Part shown: in pieces, positions 1 to 9,236 of the stretch
Layout of the letters: each line of letters opens with the position of its first letter
How positions within the stretch are numbered: position 1 is the stretch's first letter
Source of the DNA: Deltaproteobacteria bacterium
Lineage (GTDB): Bacteria; Myxococcota_A; UBA796; SXON01
Direction: 5' to 3'
Length of the DNA stretch: 56,706 bases
Assembly (NCBI GenBank): GCA_947445035.1
Contig: CANFCK010000028.1
Coordinates: 1 to 56,706 of the forward strand
The notes under the pieces: model-generated
What the model saw: only the letters and a program-made list of their open reading frames with translations
Told to the model about the DNA's origin: nothing
The model's database searches: none
Translations under genes and position numbers: made by a program

Positions 1-1
1 C

Positions 2-970
2 GGTGACTGCGACGACGCCGACGACACCATCAACCCGGACGAGACCGAGGTCTGCGACTCGATCGACAACGACTGCGACGGCACCATCGACACCTCCGGC
101 GGAACCAGCCTCTGCTTCTCGGGGCCCCGCGAGTTCGATAACTGCAGCGGCTCCGGCGCCACAGGGCCGACGCAGGCACAGTGCGACACCTCCTACGCCA
201 GCACCAGCCTGGACGGCGAAGTCACCGTTTCCGCTGGCATCCAGGCGTGGGAGGTGCCGACGGACGGCGACTACATCATCGAGGCTTGGGGCGCCCAAGG
301 CTTCGCGGCGCAAACCACCCGCACCGGGGGGCTCGGTGCCTACGCCACCGGCACCTTCACGCTCACCGCGGGGGAAACGCTCTACATCATCGTGGGCCAG
401 CGGGCGCCGACCACGAGCATCTACAACGGCGGCGGCGGGGGCGGTAGCTTCGTCGTGGACAGCTCCGGCAGCCCGCTCGTGGCGGCTGGGGGCGGCGGTG
501 GCACGCGCCTGTCGGCCAGCAGCAACGGATGCGATGGCCGGTCCACGACCTACGCCGGCCTGGGGTCGGGCTGGTCGTCGTCCTCCGCCTGCGGGGTCAA
601 GACCAGCGGACTCGGCACGGGCGGCATTGTTTCCAGCGCCTCGTGGGGCTCGGGCGGCGCCGGCTTCAACGGGAACGGTACCGGCGAGATCACCACCTAC
701 CCGTCGTGGGGCGGCTACGGCGGCTACCGCTATTCGGCGGGTATGAACGGCGGGTTGGGCCACACGGCGTGCTACCGAGGGGACGGCGGGTTCGGCGGCG
801 GCGGCTCCGGCAACGGGTGCGCGGGCGGCGGCGGCGGCGGCGGCTACTCGGGCGGAGACGGCGGACTCGTCGCCGGCGGTGGGGGCTCCTACGTGGACAG
901 CTCTGGCACCTCGACTTCGACCACGTCCGGGGTGCAGTCGGGCATGGGCGCGGTCACCATCGACATGTAG
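2..970 (+). CDS. MopE-repeat / glycine-rich surface protein, C-terminal part
   Basis: The frame is open from the window edge, so the N-terminus is missing. The visible part begins with an Asp/Cys motif of MopE type (DCDDADDTINPDE, then a CDSIDNDCDG segment at 53-82). From about 130 it becomes a glycine-rich domain: IIEAWGAQG, a TLTAGETLYIIVGQ strand, and long Gly stretches around 426-450 and 790-880. That pattern matches the Pfam glycine-rich domain also found in ALK/LTK receptors. The likely role is an exported, calcium- or metal-stabilised surface protein. No C-terminal anchor is seen. The stop TAG lies 8 nt before the next ATG, so the two may be co-transcribed. The family match is from recognition of the pattern; the function is unknown. 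Confidence 0.75.
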   Translation, partial: GDCDDADDTINPDETEVCDSIDNDCDGTIDTSGGTSLCFSGPREFDNCSGSGATGPTQAQCDTSYASTSLDGEVTVSAGIQAWEVPTDGDYIIEAWGAQGFAAQTTRTGGLGAYATGTFTLTAGETLYIIVGQRAPTTSIYNGGGGGGSFVVDSSGSPLVAAGGGGGTRLSASSNGCDGRSTTYAGLGSGWSSSSACGVKTSGLGTGGIVSSASWGSGGAGFNGNGTGEITTYPSWGGYGGYRYSAGMNGGLGHTACYRGDGGFGGGGSGNGCAGGGGGGGYSGGDGGLVAGGGGSYVDSSGTSTSTTSGVQSGMGAVTIDM

Positions 971-978
971 GGCGCTTC

Positions 979-2754
979 ATGCTCGTCCTCCTCATCGGCT
1001 GCCCCTGGGTCGATCGCGACGACCTTCGCGATCGTGATGGCGACGGCTTCGCAGCGGCAGCCTACGCGGGCGACGATTGCGACGACGGTGACGCGGCTGT
1101 CGGCGCGCCCACGCTCATGACCTACCTCGACGCCGATGCCGACGGATTCGGCGACCCCGGTAGCGGCGCCTTGGTGTGCGTCCAGGGCGAGCGTGTCCTG
1201 GACGGCAGCGACTGCGACGACGCCAACGCCGGCTCGTTCCCGGTCGAGCTCTGGCCCGACGACGATGGCGATGGTGCCGGGAGCGACGCCCTGGGCCCCT
1301 CACTCGGCTGCGAAGGGGGCACCTGGGGCGGTGGCGACTGCGACGACGACAATCCGCTCATCCGCCCGGGTGCGTTCGAGGACTGTTTTGACGGTATCGA
1401 CCAGGATTGCGACGGGGCCTCGGACGACTGCGGCGCCGGAGCGCCGATCGGGCGCGGCGTCGGGACCGGAACCCAGTTTGGGCAGGCGGGGATCATCGGG
1501 GCCGACCTCGATGGAGATGGACTCGGCGACCTCGTGATCGGCGTGCCGACGCTCGGCGCGCTGGTCGGCCTGGGCGGCGGTGCTGCGACCTCGGGAATCG
1601 AGCTGACCCAAGACGACATCCTGCTCAACGGGCAAGCGTTCGGCAGCCTTGGTGGGACATCGCTTGGGCTCGGTGATCTGTTCGGCGACGATAGCCAGGT
1701 TCTGGTGTCAGGGGCCCCGGCCGCCGACGGTGCTACGCCGATCCTGGCTTTCTTGCCGCTCCCGGCCACCGGCGTGCGCTCGCCCACGTTCTGGATGGAC
1801 GGTCAGGGCGAGGAGCCGTACAGCGCGCTGGGCACCTCGGTGGTGGTCGGCGACATCGACGACGACGGCAGTCCGGAGGTCATCGCGGGCGACCCCAACG
1901 AGGGCTACTACTGCGGTGGCGCCTATGTCATCCGTACCCCACTTCCAAACACGGTGGGCAACATCGGCAGCGTGGACGACTACTACAACGATGGGAGCCT
2001 CGGGGGCGTCGTGCGCCTGGGCGCGTCGTGCAGCGACTACGCCGACCCGGTCACCAGCGAACGGCTCGGGAGCACCGTCGCGCTGGTCGCTGCGCCCGAC
2101 GGCACGACGCGCATCGTCTTGGCTGCGCCGACCTCGAACCGGCGCGTCGAGGACGCCGGGCACGTGATCCTGGTGGGCGGGGACCTCGGCGACATCGGCA
2201 CCATCAACCTTTCGGCGACCGACAACGGTGGGGTTGCCGGGCTGGACGGCGGCGCGGGCTTTGGTCAGCGGCTGGTCTCGGGCGATCTCGACGGTGATGG
2301 GGCCGAGGAGCTGCTGATCAGCGCGCCCGCCGCCACCGGCGACGTCGCCGACGGCGGCATGGTCTACATTCTGTTCGACGCGGCCGACGCGACGGATGGC
2401 GCGTGGGTCAACGCCGAGAGCGTCGCGCTGACCCTCCGCGGCAACACTTCGGACGCGCGCTTCGGCGCCGGTCTGGCGGTGCTCGACCAGGATGGCGACG
2501 GTCGCGCGGATGTGGCGGTGGGAGTGCCGCAGCTGGCGACGGGGCTCGGGAATGGAGCGGTAGCGCTGTTTTACGGTCCCTTTGCCGCCCAAACGCGCTC
2601 GCTCGCCGACGCCGATCGCTTCTGGGCCGCCGAGGTCGGGCGGGCAGACCTCGGGGAGTGGCTGACGGGAGGGGCGCTCGATGACGTCGCGGGCGACGAG
2701 TTGATCGCCGGCGCGCCAGGCGAAGGGAACGGCGCGATTTACCTGTTGCGGTGA
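979..2754 (+). CDS. FG-GAP repeat lipoprotein with MopE-like Asp/Cys repeats
   Basis: The product is 591 aa. It starts with a short signal peptide and lipobox (LLIG-C, Cys8), so it should be lipid-anchored. Residues about 15-150 hold MopE-like repeats (DRDGDG, DCDD, DQDCDG). From about 165 there are at least four FG-GAP/integrin-type repeats with Ca-binding DxDxDG loops: GADLDGDGLGDLVIGVP, GDIDDDGSPEVIAGDP, GDLDGDGAEELLISAP and DQDGDGRADVAVGVP. These usually fold as a beta-propeller for adhesion or polysaccharide contact. ATG 979 is chosen because it gives the lipobox. A TA dinucleotide sits 9 nt upstream of it. An 11-nt gap between the preceding stop and this start region suggests linkage with the upstream surface protein. 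Confidence 0.85.
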   Translation: MLVLLIGCPWVDRDDLRDRDGDGFAAAAYAGDDCDDGDAAVGAPTLMTYLDADADGFGDPGSGALVCVQGERVLDGSDCDDANAGSFPVELWPDDDGDGAGSDALGPSLGCEGGTWGGGDCDDDNPLIRPGAFEDCFDGIDQDCDGASDDCGAGAPIGRGVGTGTQFGQAGIIGADLDGDGLGDLVIGVPTLGALVGLGGGAATSGIELTQDDILLNGQAFGSLGGTSLGLGDLFGDDSQVLVSGAPAADGATPILAFLPLPATGVRSPTFWMDGQGEEPYSALGTSVVVGDIDDDGSPEVIAGDPNEGYYCGGAYVIRTPLPNTVGNIGSVDDYYNDGSLGGVVRLGASCSDYADPVTSERLGSTVALVAAPDGTTRIVLAAPTSNRRVEDAGHVILVGGDLGDIGTINLSATDNGGVAGLDGGAGFGQRLVSGDLDGDGAEELLISAPAATGDVADGGMVYILFDAADATDGAWVNAESVALTLRGNTSDARFGAGLAVLDQDGDGRADVAVGVPQLATGLGNGAVALFYGPFAAQTRSLADADRFWAAEVGRADLGEWLTGGALDDVAGDELIAGAPGEGNGAIYLLR

Positions 2755-2832
2755 GGCGGGGGGCACGTTGGGTTCACGCCGCCCTCCCGCCCCCACCTGG
2801 ACGATCACTCCCCCAAGGGTTAGCCCCCGGGT

Positions 2833-2850
2833 CCGCTCGATCCTGAGCGG
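2833..2850 (+). other. hairpin in the rpsD upstream region
   Basis: A 6-bp perfect stem (CCGCTC / GAGCGG) with a 6-nt loop lies in the 169-bp gap between the FG-GAP gene and rpsD. There is no T-run, so it is not a typical intrinsic terminator. It could be part of the rpsD leader, since S4 is known to autoregulate in other bacteria, but nothing here proves that. Confidence 0.25.
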
Positions 2851-2909
2851 TCGGTGACCGGCCCACGAGACTCCTCTCGAACCCCCCGGGCACCGTAGTT
2901 TCGCACCTC

Positions 2910-2915
2910 AAGGAG
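2910..2915 (+). promoter_or_regulatory. Shine-Dalgarno site of rpsD
   Basis: AAGGAG lies 8 nt before ATG 2924 in a locally A/T-rich stretch. It is one of the few strong ribosome-binding sites in the window; most gene starts here have none. Confidence 0.85.
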
Positions 2916-2923
2916 CCAATAAT

Positions 2924-3541
2924 ATGGCACGTTATCGTGGACCGCGGATGGCTCGCTGCCGCCGTGTGGGCGTGGTGCTTCCTGGTTTGACCACGGCGGC
3001 AACGCTCGACCGTGCAACCCCTCCAGGACAGCACGGCGCTCGCCGCAAGGGCAAGTCATCCGACTATAAAGACCGCCTGATCGAAAAGCAGAAGATGCGC
3101 TGGCACTACGGCATCCTGGAAAAGCAATTCCGGAAGTACGTGGTCGAGGCTTCGCGTCGCAAGGGCCCGACCGGCCGCATCCTGGTCACGCTGCTCGAGT
3201 CTCGGCTCGACAACGTCATCTGGCGCCTCGGCCTCGCCGCGACGATCCCCGCCGCGCGTCAGCTCGTCGTGCACGGCCACATCACTGTGGACGGGACGCG
3301 GGTCGATCGCCCCAGCTTCCACGTCAAGCCCAACCAGGCGGTCTCGGTGCACGAAAAGTCGCGCGTCAAGCCGTTTATCCAGGCTGCCCTCGAAGTCGGC
3401 GCCACCCGCATCCGGCCCGGTTTCCTCGATTTCAACCCGGCGACCGCCATCGGGAAGATCGTGACCGAGCCCCAGCGCGAGGACATGCCGCTTGAGTGCG
3501 ATCCCCAGAAGATCGTCGAGTTCTACTCGCAGCAGATCTGA
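2924..3541 (+). CDS. rpsD: 30S ribosomal protein S4
   Basis: The product is 205 aa, the normal length for S4, a primary 16S rRNA-binding protein that starts small-subunit assembly. Visible family features are the MARYRGPR start, TPPGQHG near residue 33, and the S4 RNA-binding domain (LESRLDNVIWRLG, then ARQLVVHGHITVDG), ending in IVEFYS. The N-terminal region has no CxxC zinc pairs, so it is the zinc-free type. It stands alone with its own Shine-Dalgarno site and terminator instead of sitting with rpsM-rpsK-rpoA, the common alpha-operon arrangement. A second S4 copy elsewhere cannot be excluded. Confidence 0.97.
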   Translation: MARYRGPRMARCRRVGVVLPGLTTAATLDRATPPGQHGARRKGKSSDYKDRLIEKQKMRWHYGILEKQFRKYVVEASRRKGPTGRILVTLLESRLDNVIWRLGLAATIPAARQLVVHGHITVDGTRVDRPSFHVKPNQAVSVHEKSRVKPFIQAALEVGATRIRPGFLDFNPATAIGKIVTEPQREDMPLECDPQKIVEFYSQQI

Positions 3542-3555
3542 GCTCGTCGCAAGAC

Positions 3556-3590
3556 AAGACGCCCGGCTCCGGCCGGGCGTCTTCGTTTTT
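3556..3590 (+). terminator. intrinsic terminator after rpsD
   Basis: A perfect 12-bp G/C-rich stem at 3556-3567 and 3572-3583 closes a TCCG tetraloop. CG and then five T follow at 3586-3590. It lies 14 nt after the rpsD stop. It is the clearest rho-independent terminator in the window. Confidence 0.92.
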
Positions 3591-3605
3591 GGCTTCCTCT
3601 CTCGC

Positions 3606-4148
3606 CTACTGTGCCTCTGCAGTGTCCATGTCCGCCGGGTCCAGCGCCGCGATCACGCTCACTTCGTCGTGGGCGATCCGACCGGACAGGTCCTCGGCGT
3701 CCATGGTGACCAACAACGTTTCCCCGGCCAGCAGCTCTGGCGGGGTGTCGTCGGTGCCGGACTTGACGTCGGAAACGTCGAGGACGCCAAGCATGCCGGC
3801 ATAGGTGCCGCCGCACCCGTCGTCATGCGGAACCAACATGACCTTGAAGCTGCCGTAGCTGAGGCGCACGTCGCGGGCGGGCCAGGTGATCGCGTACTGG
3901 AGGGTGACGATGTCGCCCGCGTGCCGCACGTCCGCGGCGCCGAGAATGTGCCAGCCTCCTTGCGGGCCGTGCACCATGATCTGCTCGCTGCCTTCAGGCA
4001 TCTCGAGCCAGATGGGACGGTCCAGCTCGTCGAACCCGCTGCTCCCGGCGCTGACGTCCGCGCCCACGTCGAGGCAGCCCAGCGGAGCGGTGTCGCCAAG
4101 CTTGTCGGTCCCCGCGGTACACGCGGCCAGAAGCAGCACGAAAATCAC
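3606..4148 (-). CDS. predicted lipoprotein of unknown function
   Basis: The product is 180 aa. It begins with a hydrophobic leader ending in LLAA-C (Cys10), a lipobox, followed by a Thr/Asp-rich linker. The body is probably beta-rich and contains VTLQYAITWP and SFKVMLVPHDDGCGGT. I do not recognise a family. The GTG start at 4148 overlaps the stop of the upstream SDR gene as GTGA, which suggests translational coupling. A TACACT box also sits 6 nt upstream of that GTG, so a separate transcript is possible. It converges on rpsD and ends 15 nt past the rpsD terminator T-run. Confidence 0.75.
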   Translation of the reverse strand: MIFVLLLAACTAGTDKLGDTAPLGCLDVGADVSAGSSGFDELDRPIWLEMPEGSEQIMVHGPQGGWHILGAADVRHAGDIVTLQYAITWPARDVRLSYGSFKVMLVPHDDGCGGTYAGMLGVLDVSDVKSGTDDTPPELLAGETLLVTMDAEDLSGRIAHDEVSVIAALDPADMDTAEAQ

Positions 4149-4954
4149 GGCTTGAGTGTAGCCGCCTTTTTCTGGGCGGAGTCACAGACCATGCGTACGA
4201 CTCCCGGCACCACCCGCTGGGCCAGCGCCGAAGTCCACCCGTCGAAGCCGGGGATGATCTCGAAGCTGCCCTTGCACATGCCCGCCAACATCGCGTCCGC
4301 CACCGCGGCGGCCGGGAGCGTCTTCACGTTGCCGGCGATCGCCTTGGTCTCGGCGGGTTTGTGCTGGTTCTCGAAGGCCAACTGGGGGGTGTCGGTGTCG
4401 GGCGGCAGGCACACGCTTACCTGGATGTTGTGGGGCCACATCTCGGCGCGCAGGCACTGCGAAAAGCCACAGAGCGCAAATTTCGTGGCGGAGTAGGCGG
4501 TGTATCCGTAGATTCCGATGCAGCCGGCCATGGACGAGACGTTGAGGATGTGGCCGCCCCCGCGCGCCTGCATGGACGGGATCAGCGCCTTGCAGCAGTA
4601 CACGGTCCCGAAGTAGTTGATGTCCATCATCCAGCGGAACTGCTCCGTCGGCAGCTCGACGAAGCGGCCCGGCATCACCACGCCGGCGTTGTTGATGAGC
4701 ATGTCGACGGGAAAGGCCGCAGCGTGGGCGCCGAGCTTTGCCATCACGTCGTTTTCGTTGGCGATGTCGAGGGCGAGCGCGCGCGCGTTGGCGCCCAGCT
4801 TGGCGCGGGCGGCCTCGAGCACGTCGGGGCGCCGAGCGACGATCGTGACGGTGGCGCCTACCTCACAGAGCCGCTGCGCTGCTGCCAGGCCGATGCCGCT
4901 GGAGCCGCCGGTGACGACGACGTGTTTGCCTTTGAAGTAGGTCTCGATGGACAT
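4145..4954 (-). CDS. short-chain dehydrogenase, 3-ketosphinganine-reductase-like
   Basis: The product is a 269-aa Rossmann-fold SDR. It has the NADP-binding TGGSSGIG at 15-22, NNAG at 88-91, the catalytic Asn113 in DINYFG, Ser140/141 in NVSSMAG, and YSATK at 154-158. The segment PPDTDTPQLAFENQHKP near 190-206 followed by ETKAI closely resembles the substrate-loop region of eukaryotic 3-ketodihydrosphingosine reductase (KDSR/FVT1). The inferred reaction is NADPH reduction of a 3-keto sphingoid base or a related lipid. The C-terminal membrane helices of the animal enzyme are absent. The gene is divergent from dtd with only 35 bp between starts. A general lipid-acting SDR is the alternative. Confidence 0.85.
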   Translation of the reverse strand: MSIETYFKGKHVVVTGGSSGIGLAAAQRLCEVGATVTIVARRPDVLEAARAKLGANARALALDIANENDVMAKLGAHAAAFPVDMLINNAGVVMPGRFVELPTEQFRWMMDINYFGTVYCCKALIPSMQARGGGHILNVSSMAGCIGIYGYTAYSATKFALCGFSQCLRAEMWPHNIQVSVCLPPDTDTPQLAFENQHKPAETKAIAGNVKTLPAAAVADAMLAGMCKGSFEIIPGFDGWTSALAQRVVPGVVRMVCDSAQKKAATLKP

Positions 4955-4989
4955 GCCGCGCTGCTAATCCGGCAGGGTAGAGGGTGACG
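4955..4989. promoter_or_regulatory. 35-bp divergent promoter region, SDR / dtd
   Basis: Both genes have TA exactly 10 nt before their ATG: TAGCAG (4966-4961, minus) for the SDR and TAGAGG (4978-4983, plus) for dtd. Neither has a good Shine-Dalgarno site. Both transcripts would be leaderless, and any -35 contacts must overlap the other promoter or the other gene. Confidence 0.6.
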
Positions 4990-5424
4990 ATGCGGGCAGT
5001 GGTTCAGCGGGTGGCGCGCGCATGCGTCCGCGTCGACGGGGTGGTGGTCGGCGAGATCGGCCGCGGGCTCTGTGTGCTTTTGGGCGTCGCGCCGGGGGAC
5101 ACCGAGGCCGAGGCGGGGTGGATGAGCGACAAGCTCGCCGGGCTGCGCATCTTCTCGGACGAGGCTGGGAAGATGAACCTCTCCTTGGGCGACGTGGGCG
5201 GAGGGGTGCTCGTGATCTCCCAGTTCACGCTGTACGGAGACGTGGCCAAGGGACGCCGGCCATCCTTCGGGGGTGCGGCGCGGCCGGAGTTGGCCGAGCC
5301 CCTCTACGAGGCCGTCGCCGACGCGCTTTCAGCAGCACGCGGTCGCTTCGGCGCCGACATGCAGGTGGAGCTGGTGAATGACGGTCCGGTCACCCTCGTT
5401 CTCGACACGCCGGAGCCCCGATGA
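4990..5424 (+). CDS. dtd: D-aminoacyl-tRNA deacylase
   Basis: The product is 144 aa, the usual Dtd length. It hydrolyses D-amino acids from mischarged tRNAs in the cytosol. The start MRAVVQRV is canonical, so ATG 4990 is preferred over the in-frame GTG at 4984. The active-site motif SQFTLYGD spans 77-84, and the cross-subunit GPVT motif lies near the C-terminus. A TAGAGG box lies 6 nt before the ATG. The gene opens a plus-strand unit and its stop overlaps the next start as ATGA. Confidence 0.95.
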   Translation: MRAVVQRVARACVRVDGVVVGEIGRGLCVLLGVAPGDTEAEAGWMSDKLAGLRIFSDEAGKMNLSLGDVGGGVLVISQFTLYGDVAKGRRPSFGGAARPELAEPLYEAVADALSAARGRFGADMQVELVNDGPVTLVLDTPEPR

Positions 5425-6206
5425 GCCAGGAACTGCTTGCCTACATGGACCACGCCGCCGTCGCCGCGCGCCGGGCGGGAGAGCTTCTGCGGCAACGCCC
5501 CGGCGACGTTCGTCACAAAGGCGCCATCGACCTCGTCACCGAGATCGATCTCGCCAGCGAGCGTTGCATCCGCGAGGTGCTGGCGCCGCTGGGAATTCCG
5601 GTCCAGGGTGAGGAGGGCGGCGGCAACGACGCGGGCGACCGCTGGGTAGTGGACCCCTTGGACGGCACCACCAACTTCGTACATGGGTACCCCCACTACT
5701 GCGTCAGCATCGCGCTGATTCACGGCGGCAGTCCCGTCGTCGGTGTGATCTACGATCCGGTTCGGGATCACCTGTACGCGGGCGCCGCCCGGTGCGGGGC
5801 CCGTCGTAACGATGAAGTGCTGACCGTGTCCGAGGTGCGCACCCTGGAAGAGGCCCTCTGCGTGACCGGCTTCCCCTACGATGGCCGCGAGCAGGCCCAC
5901 GTGTACCTGGCCTACGTGGAACGGGTGCTGCGCCGTACCCAAGGAATGCGCCGCAGCGGAAGCGCCGCGATGGACATGGCCACCATCGCCGCGGGCCAGG
6001 TCGATATCTTCTGGGAGTTCGGGCTCAAAGCTTGGGATACGGCCGCGGGCCAGGTCCTGGTGGTCGAGGCGGGCGGCATCGTCTCGCGCCTCTCGGGAAA
6101 CCCCCACCGGCCCGGCGCGCCCAGTGTTTTGGCGACCAATCCCTGGCTGCACGAGGCGGTCGTCGGGCTGTTCGCCGACCTCGCCACTCACGATCGGAGC
6201 GCGTGA
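5421..6206 (+). CDS. inositol monophosphatase family protein
   Basis: The product is 261 aa, the usual SuhB/IMPase length. It belongs to the Mg-dependent, Li-sensitive phosphatase fold. Metal ligands are visible as GEE at 63-65 and WVVDPLDGTTNF at 75-86, and the second motif as WDTAAGQVLVVEAGG near the C-terminus. Expected substrates are inositol-1-phosphate or related sugar phosphates; SuhB homologues can also act in rRNA transcription antitermination, but that is not shown here. It starts in an ATGA overlap with dtd, so it is probably translationally coupled to it. Confidence 0.93.
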   Translation: MSQELLAYMDHAAVAARRAGELLRQRPGDVRHKGAIDLVTEIDLASERCIREVLAPLGIPVQGEEGGGNDAGDRWVVDPLDGTTNFVHGYPHYCVSIALIHGGSPVVGVIYDPVRDHLYAGAARCGARRNDEVLTVSEVRTLEEALCVTGFPYDGREQAHVYLAYVERVLRRTQGMRRSGSAAMDMATIAAGQVDIFWEFGLKAWDTAAGQVLVVEAGGIVSRLSGNPHRPGAPSVLATNPWLHEAVVGLFADLATHDRSA

Positions 6207-6218
6207 TATCCGACGGGG
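6207..6218 (+). promoter_or_regulatory. -10-like box for a leaderless Hsp70 transcript
   Basis: TATCCG at 6207-6212 lies exactly 6 nt before ATG 6219, immediately after the stop of the preceding gene. No Shine-Dalgarno site is clear, although a GGGG run touches the ATG. Confidence 0.45.
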
Positions 6219-7781
<1,563 letters not shown>

Positions 7782-7783
7782 GG

Positions 7784-7795
7784 TAGAATCCACCG
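7784..7795 (+). promoter_or_regulatory. promoter-like box before the J-domain gene
   Basis: TAGAAT at 7784-7789 lies exactly 6 nt before ATG 7796. A TTCGAC hexamer at 7761-7766 is spaced 17 nt from it, resembling a sigma70-type -35. This suggests an internal, leaderless transcript in addition to read-through. Confidence 0.5.
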
Positions 7796-8371
7796 ATGGA
7801 CCCGCGCCTACGGCTACGCTTCGAGATCGAGACCATGCACGAGCTGCTGCCGCAGCTGGACTACTACCAGCTGCTCGGCGTGAAGCAGGGCTGCCCCCAA
7901 GGGGAGGTGGACTCGGCCTTTCGCACCGAGGGTCGCCGCCTCCATCCCGATCGCGCCCTGGCCGGGGCCCCGCCGGAGTTCCGCGGGGTGGCCAATACCG
8001 TCTTCAAGGCGGTCAACGACGCGTACCGCGTGCTGCGGGACCCCGACGCGCGCGGTCATTATGACAACGAGCTGCGCGCCGGAAAGTTTCGTATGGACAG
8101 CGAAGCGCGCAAAGTCGCGGAAGCCGAGGCCGCGGCCCGCAACGACCCGAACAAGGCCGCTCGTACCGAAAAGGGCGGGAAGTTCTGGAAGCTCGCCCTT
8201 CAGGGCCTGGCAGACAAGGACTACAACGGGGCCAGCATGAACATCCAGTTCGCGATGTCCTTCGAACCCGAGAACGAGGTGTTCAAGGAGTACCTGGCGA
8301 AGGCCAAGGCCGGCAAGGAAGAGGTCAAAAAGGAAAAGTCCACTGCGAATGCGTACAAGATTCGCCTGTAG
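7796..8371 (+). CDS. J-domain (DnaJ-like) co-chaperone
   Basis: The product is 191 aa. An N-terminal J-domain is visible: DYYQLLGVKQGC from about residue 21, the HPD triad in RRLHPDRALAG, and YRVLRDPDARGHYD closing helix IV. The HPD triad is what stimulates Hsp70 ATPase. There is no Gly/Phe region and no zinc-finger domain, so this is a type III J-protein. The C-terminal half is Lys/Glu-rich and predicted helical (FWKLALQGLADKDYNGA, then MNIQFAMSFEPENEVFKEYL), resembling a TPR-like helix pair. It lies directly behind the lidless Hsp70, which it probably serves. Confidence 0.85.
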   Translation: MDPRLRLRFEIETMHELLPQLDYYQLLGVKQGCPQGEVDSAFRTEGRRLHPDRALAGAPPEFRGVANTVFKAVNDAYRVLRDPDARGHYDNELRAGKFRMDSEARKVAEAEAAARNDPNKAARTEKGGKFWKLALQGLADKDYNGASMNIQFAMSFEPENEVFKEYLAKAKAGKEEVKKEKSTANAYKIRL

Positions 8372-8374
8372 CCC

Positions 8375-8773
8375 GTGACGCTCCTCGCGCCGACCTCGGT
8401 CGGGGATGTGCTCGACCGGCTCACCATCCTCGCTCACAAACGCACCCGCGCGTTGGGGGATGCTGCGACGAATGTCGGCCGTGAGCAACGAGCGCTCGCC
8501 CTCGCCTGGGACCAGGCCGGCCTCCCCGCGCCAGAGGCGGTACCCGAGTTTACCGCGCTCGACCTGGTTAACCGTGAGCTCTGGGCCACGGAGGACCGGC
8601 TGCGCGCCGCGGAGGCAGCGGGCGAGTTCGGCGCCGCGTTTGTGGAGGAGGCGCGCGCCGTGTACCGGCTGAACGACCGGCGGGCGATGCTCAAACGCGC
8701 CGTGAACGTCCGGTACGGCAGCGCGCTGGTCGAGGAGAAGGTCCACCCGCACTACGAGGCCCCCAATGGCTGA
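8375..8773 (+). CDS. DUF6165 family protein
   Basis: The product is 132 aa and begins with GTG 8375, 3 nt after the J-protein stop. It is predicted all-helical. The phrases SVGDVLDRLTILAHK, LVNRELWATEDRLR and AVYRLNDRRAMLKR, ending with EEKVHPHYE, match the small DUF6165 family often found near polysaccharide or tetratricopeptide genes. Function is unknown. Its last 8 nt overlap the moaC start, which fixes the reading frame and suggests coupled translation. Confidence 0.8.
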   Translation: MTLLAPTSVGDVLDRLTILAHKRTRALGDAATNVGREQRALALAWDQAGLPAPEAVPEFTALDLVNRELWATEDRLRAAEAAGEFGAAFVEEARAVYRLNDRRAMLKRAVNVRYGSALVEEKVHPHYEAPNG

Positions 8774-9236
8774 GCTGACGCATCTGAGCGCGAGCGGGGA
8801 CGCCCGCATGGTCGAGGTCGGCGACAAGCCTGTCACCCGTCGTGAGGCGGTCGCTGAGGGCGTGGTGCGCATGTCGCCAGCGGCCCTCGCAGCCGTGGTG
8901 GAGCGCACCGCAAAGAAGGGCGACGTGTTGTCGATCGCCCAGCTGGCTGGCATCCAAGGCGCCAAGCGCACCGGAGAGCTGATTCCGCTCTGCCACCCCC
9001 TGCCCCTCGACGGGGTGGAGGTGGGGCTTCACGTGGTCGACGGCGGCGTGCGAATCGAGGCCTCCGTGCGGTGCACCGGCCGCACCGGAGTCGAGATGGA
9101 GGCGCTGACCGCCGTGGCGGTGGCGGCGCTGACCGTGATTGACATGCTTAAGGCGCTGGACCGGGGCATGATCATCACGGAGGTGCGTTTGCTTCAGAAG
9201 TCCGGTGGGCGCTCGGGCACGTGGCGGGCGACTTGA
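8766..9236 (+). CDS. moaC: cyclic pyranopterin monophosphate synthase
   Basis: The product is 156 aa, normal for MoaC. It converts the MoaA product 3',8-cyclo-GTP to cyclic pyranopterin monophosphate in molybdenum cofactor synthesis. Signature segments are GELIPLCHPLPLDGVEV, TGRTGVEMEALTAVAVAALT and MLKALDRGM. The gene overlaps DUF6165 by 8 nt upstream and the next gene by TTGA downstream. No other moa or mob gene is in the window, so the pathway is split. Confidence 0.96.
   Translation: MAELTHLSASGDARMVEVGDKPVTRREAVAEGVVRMSPAALAAVVERTAKKGDVLSIAQLAGIQGAKRTGELIPLCHPLPLDGVEVGLHVVDGGVRIEASVRCTGRTGVEMEALTAVAVAALTVIDMLKALDRGMIITEVRLLQKSGGRSGTWRAT

Noticed and set aside
426..880. Tandem GGC-type DNA repeat or CRISPR-like array
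   Set aside because: The repetition is codon-level glycine coding in the glycine-rich domain; unit lengths are irregular and there are no spacers.
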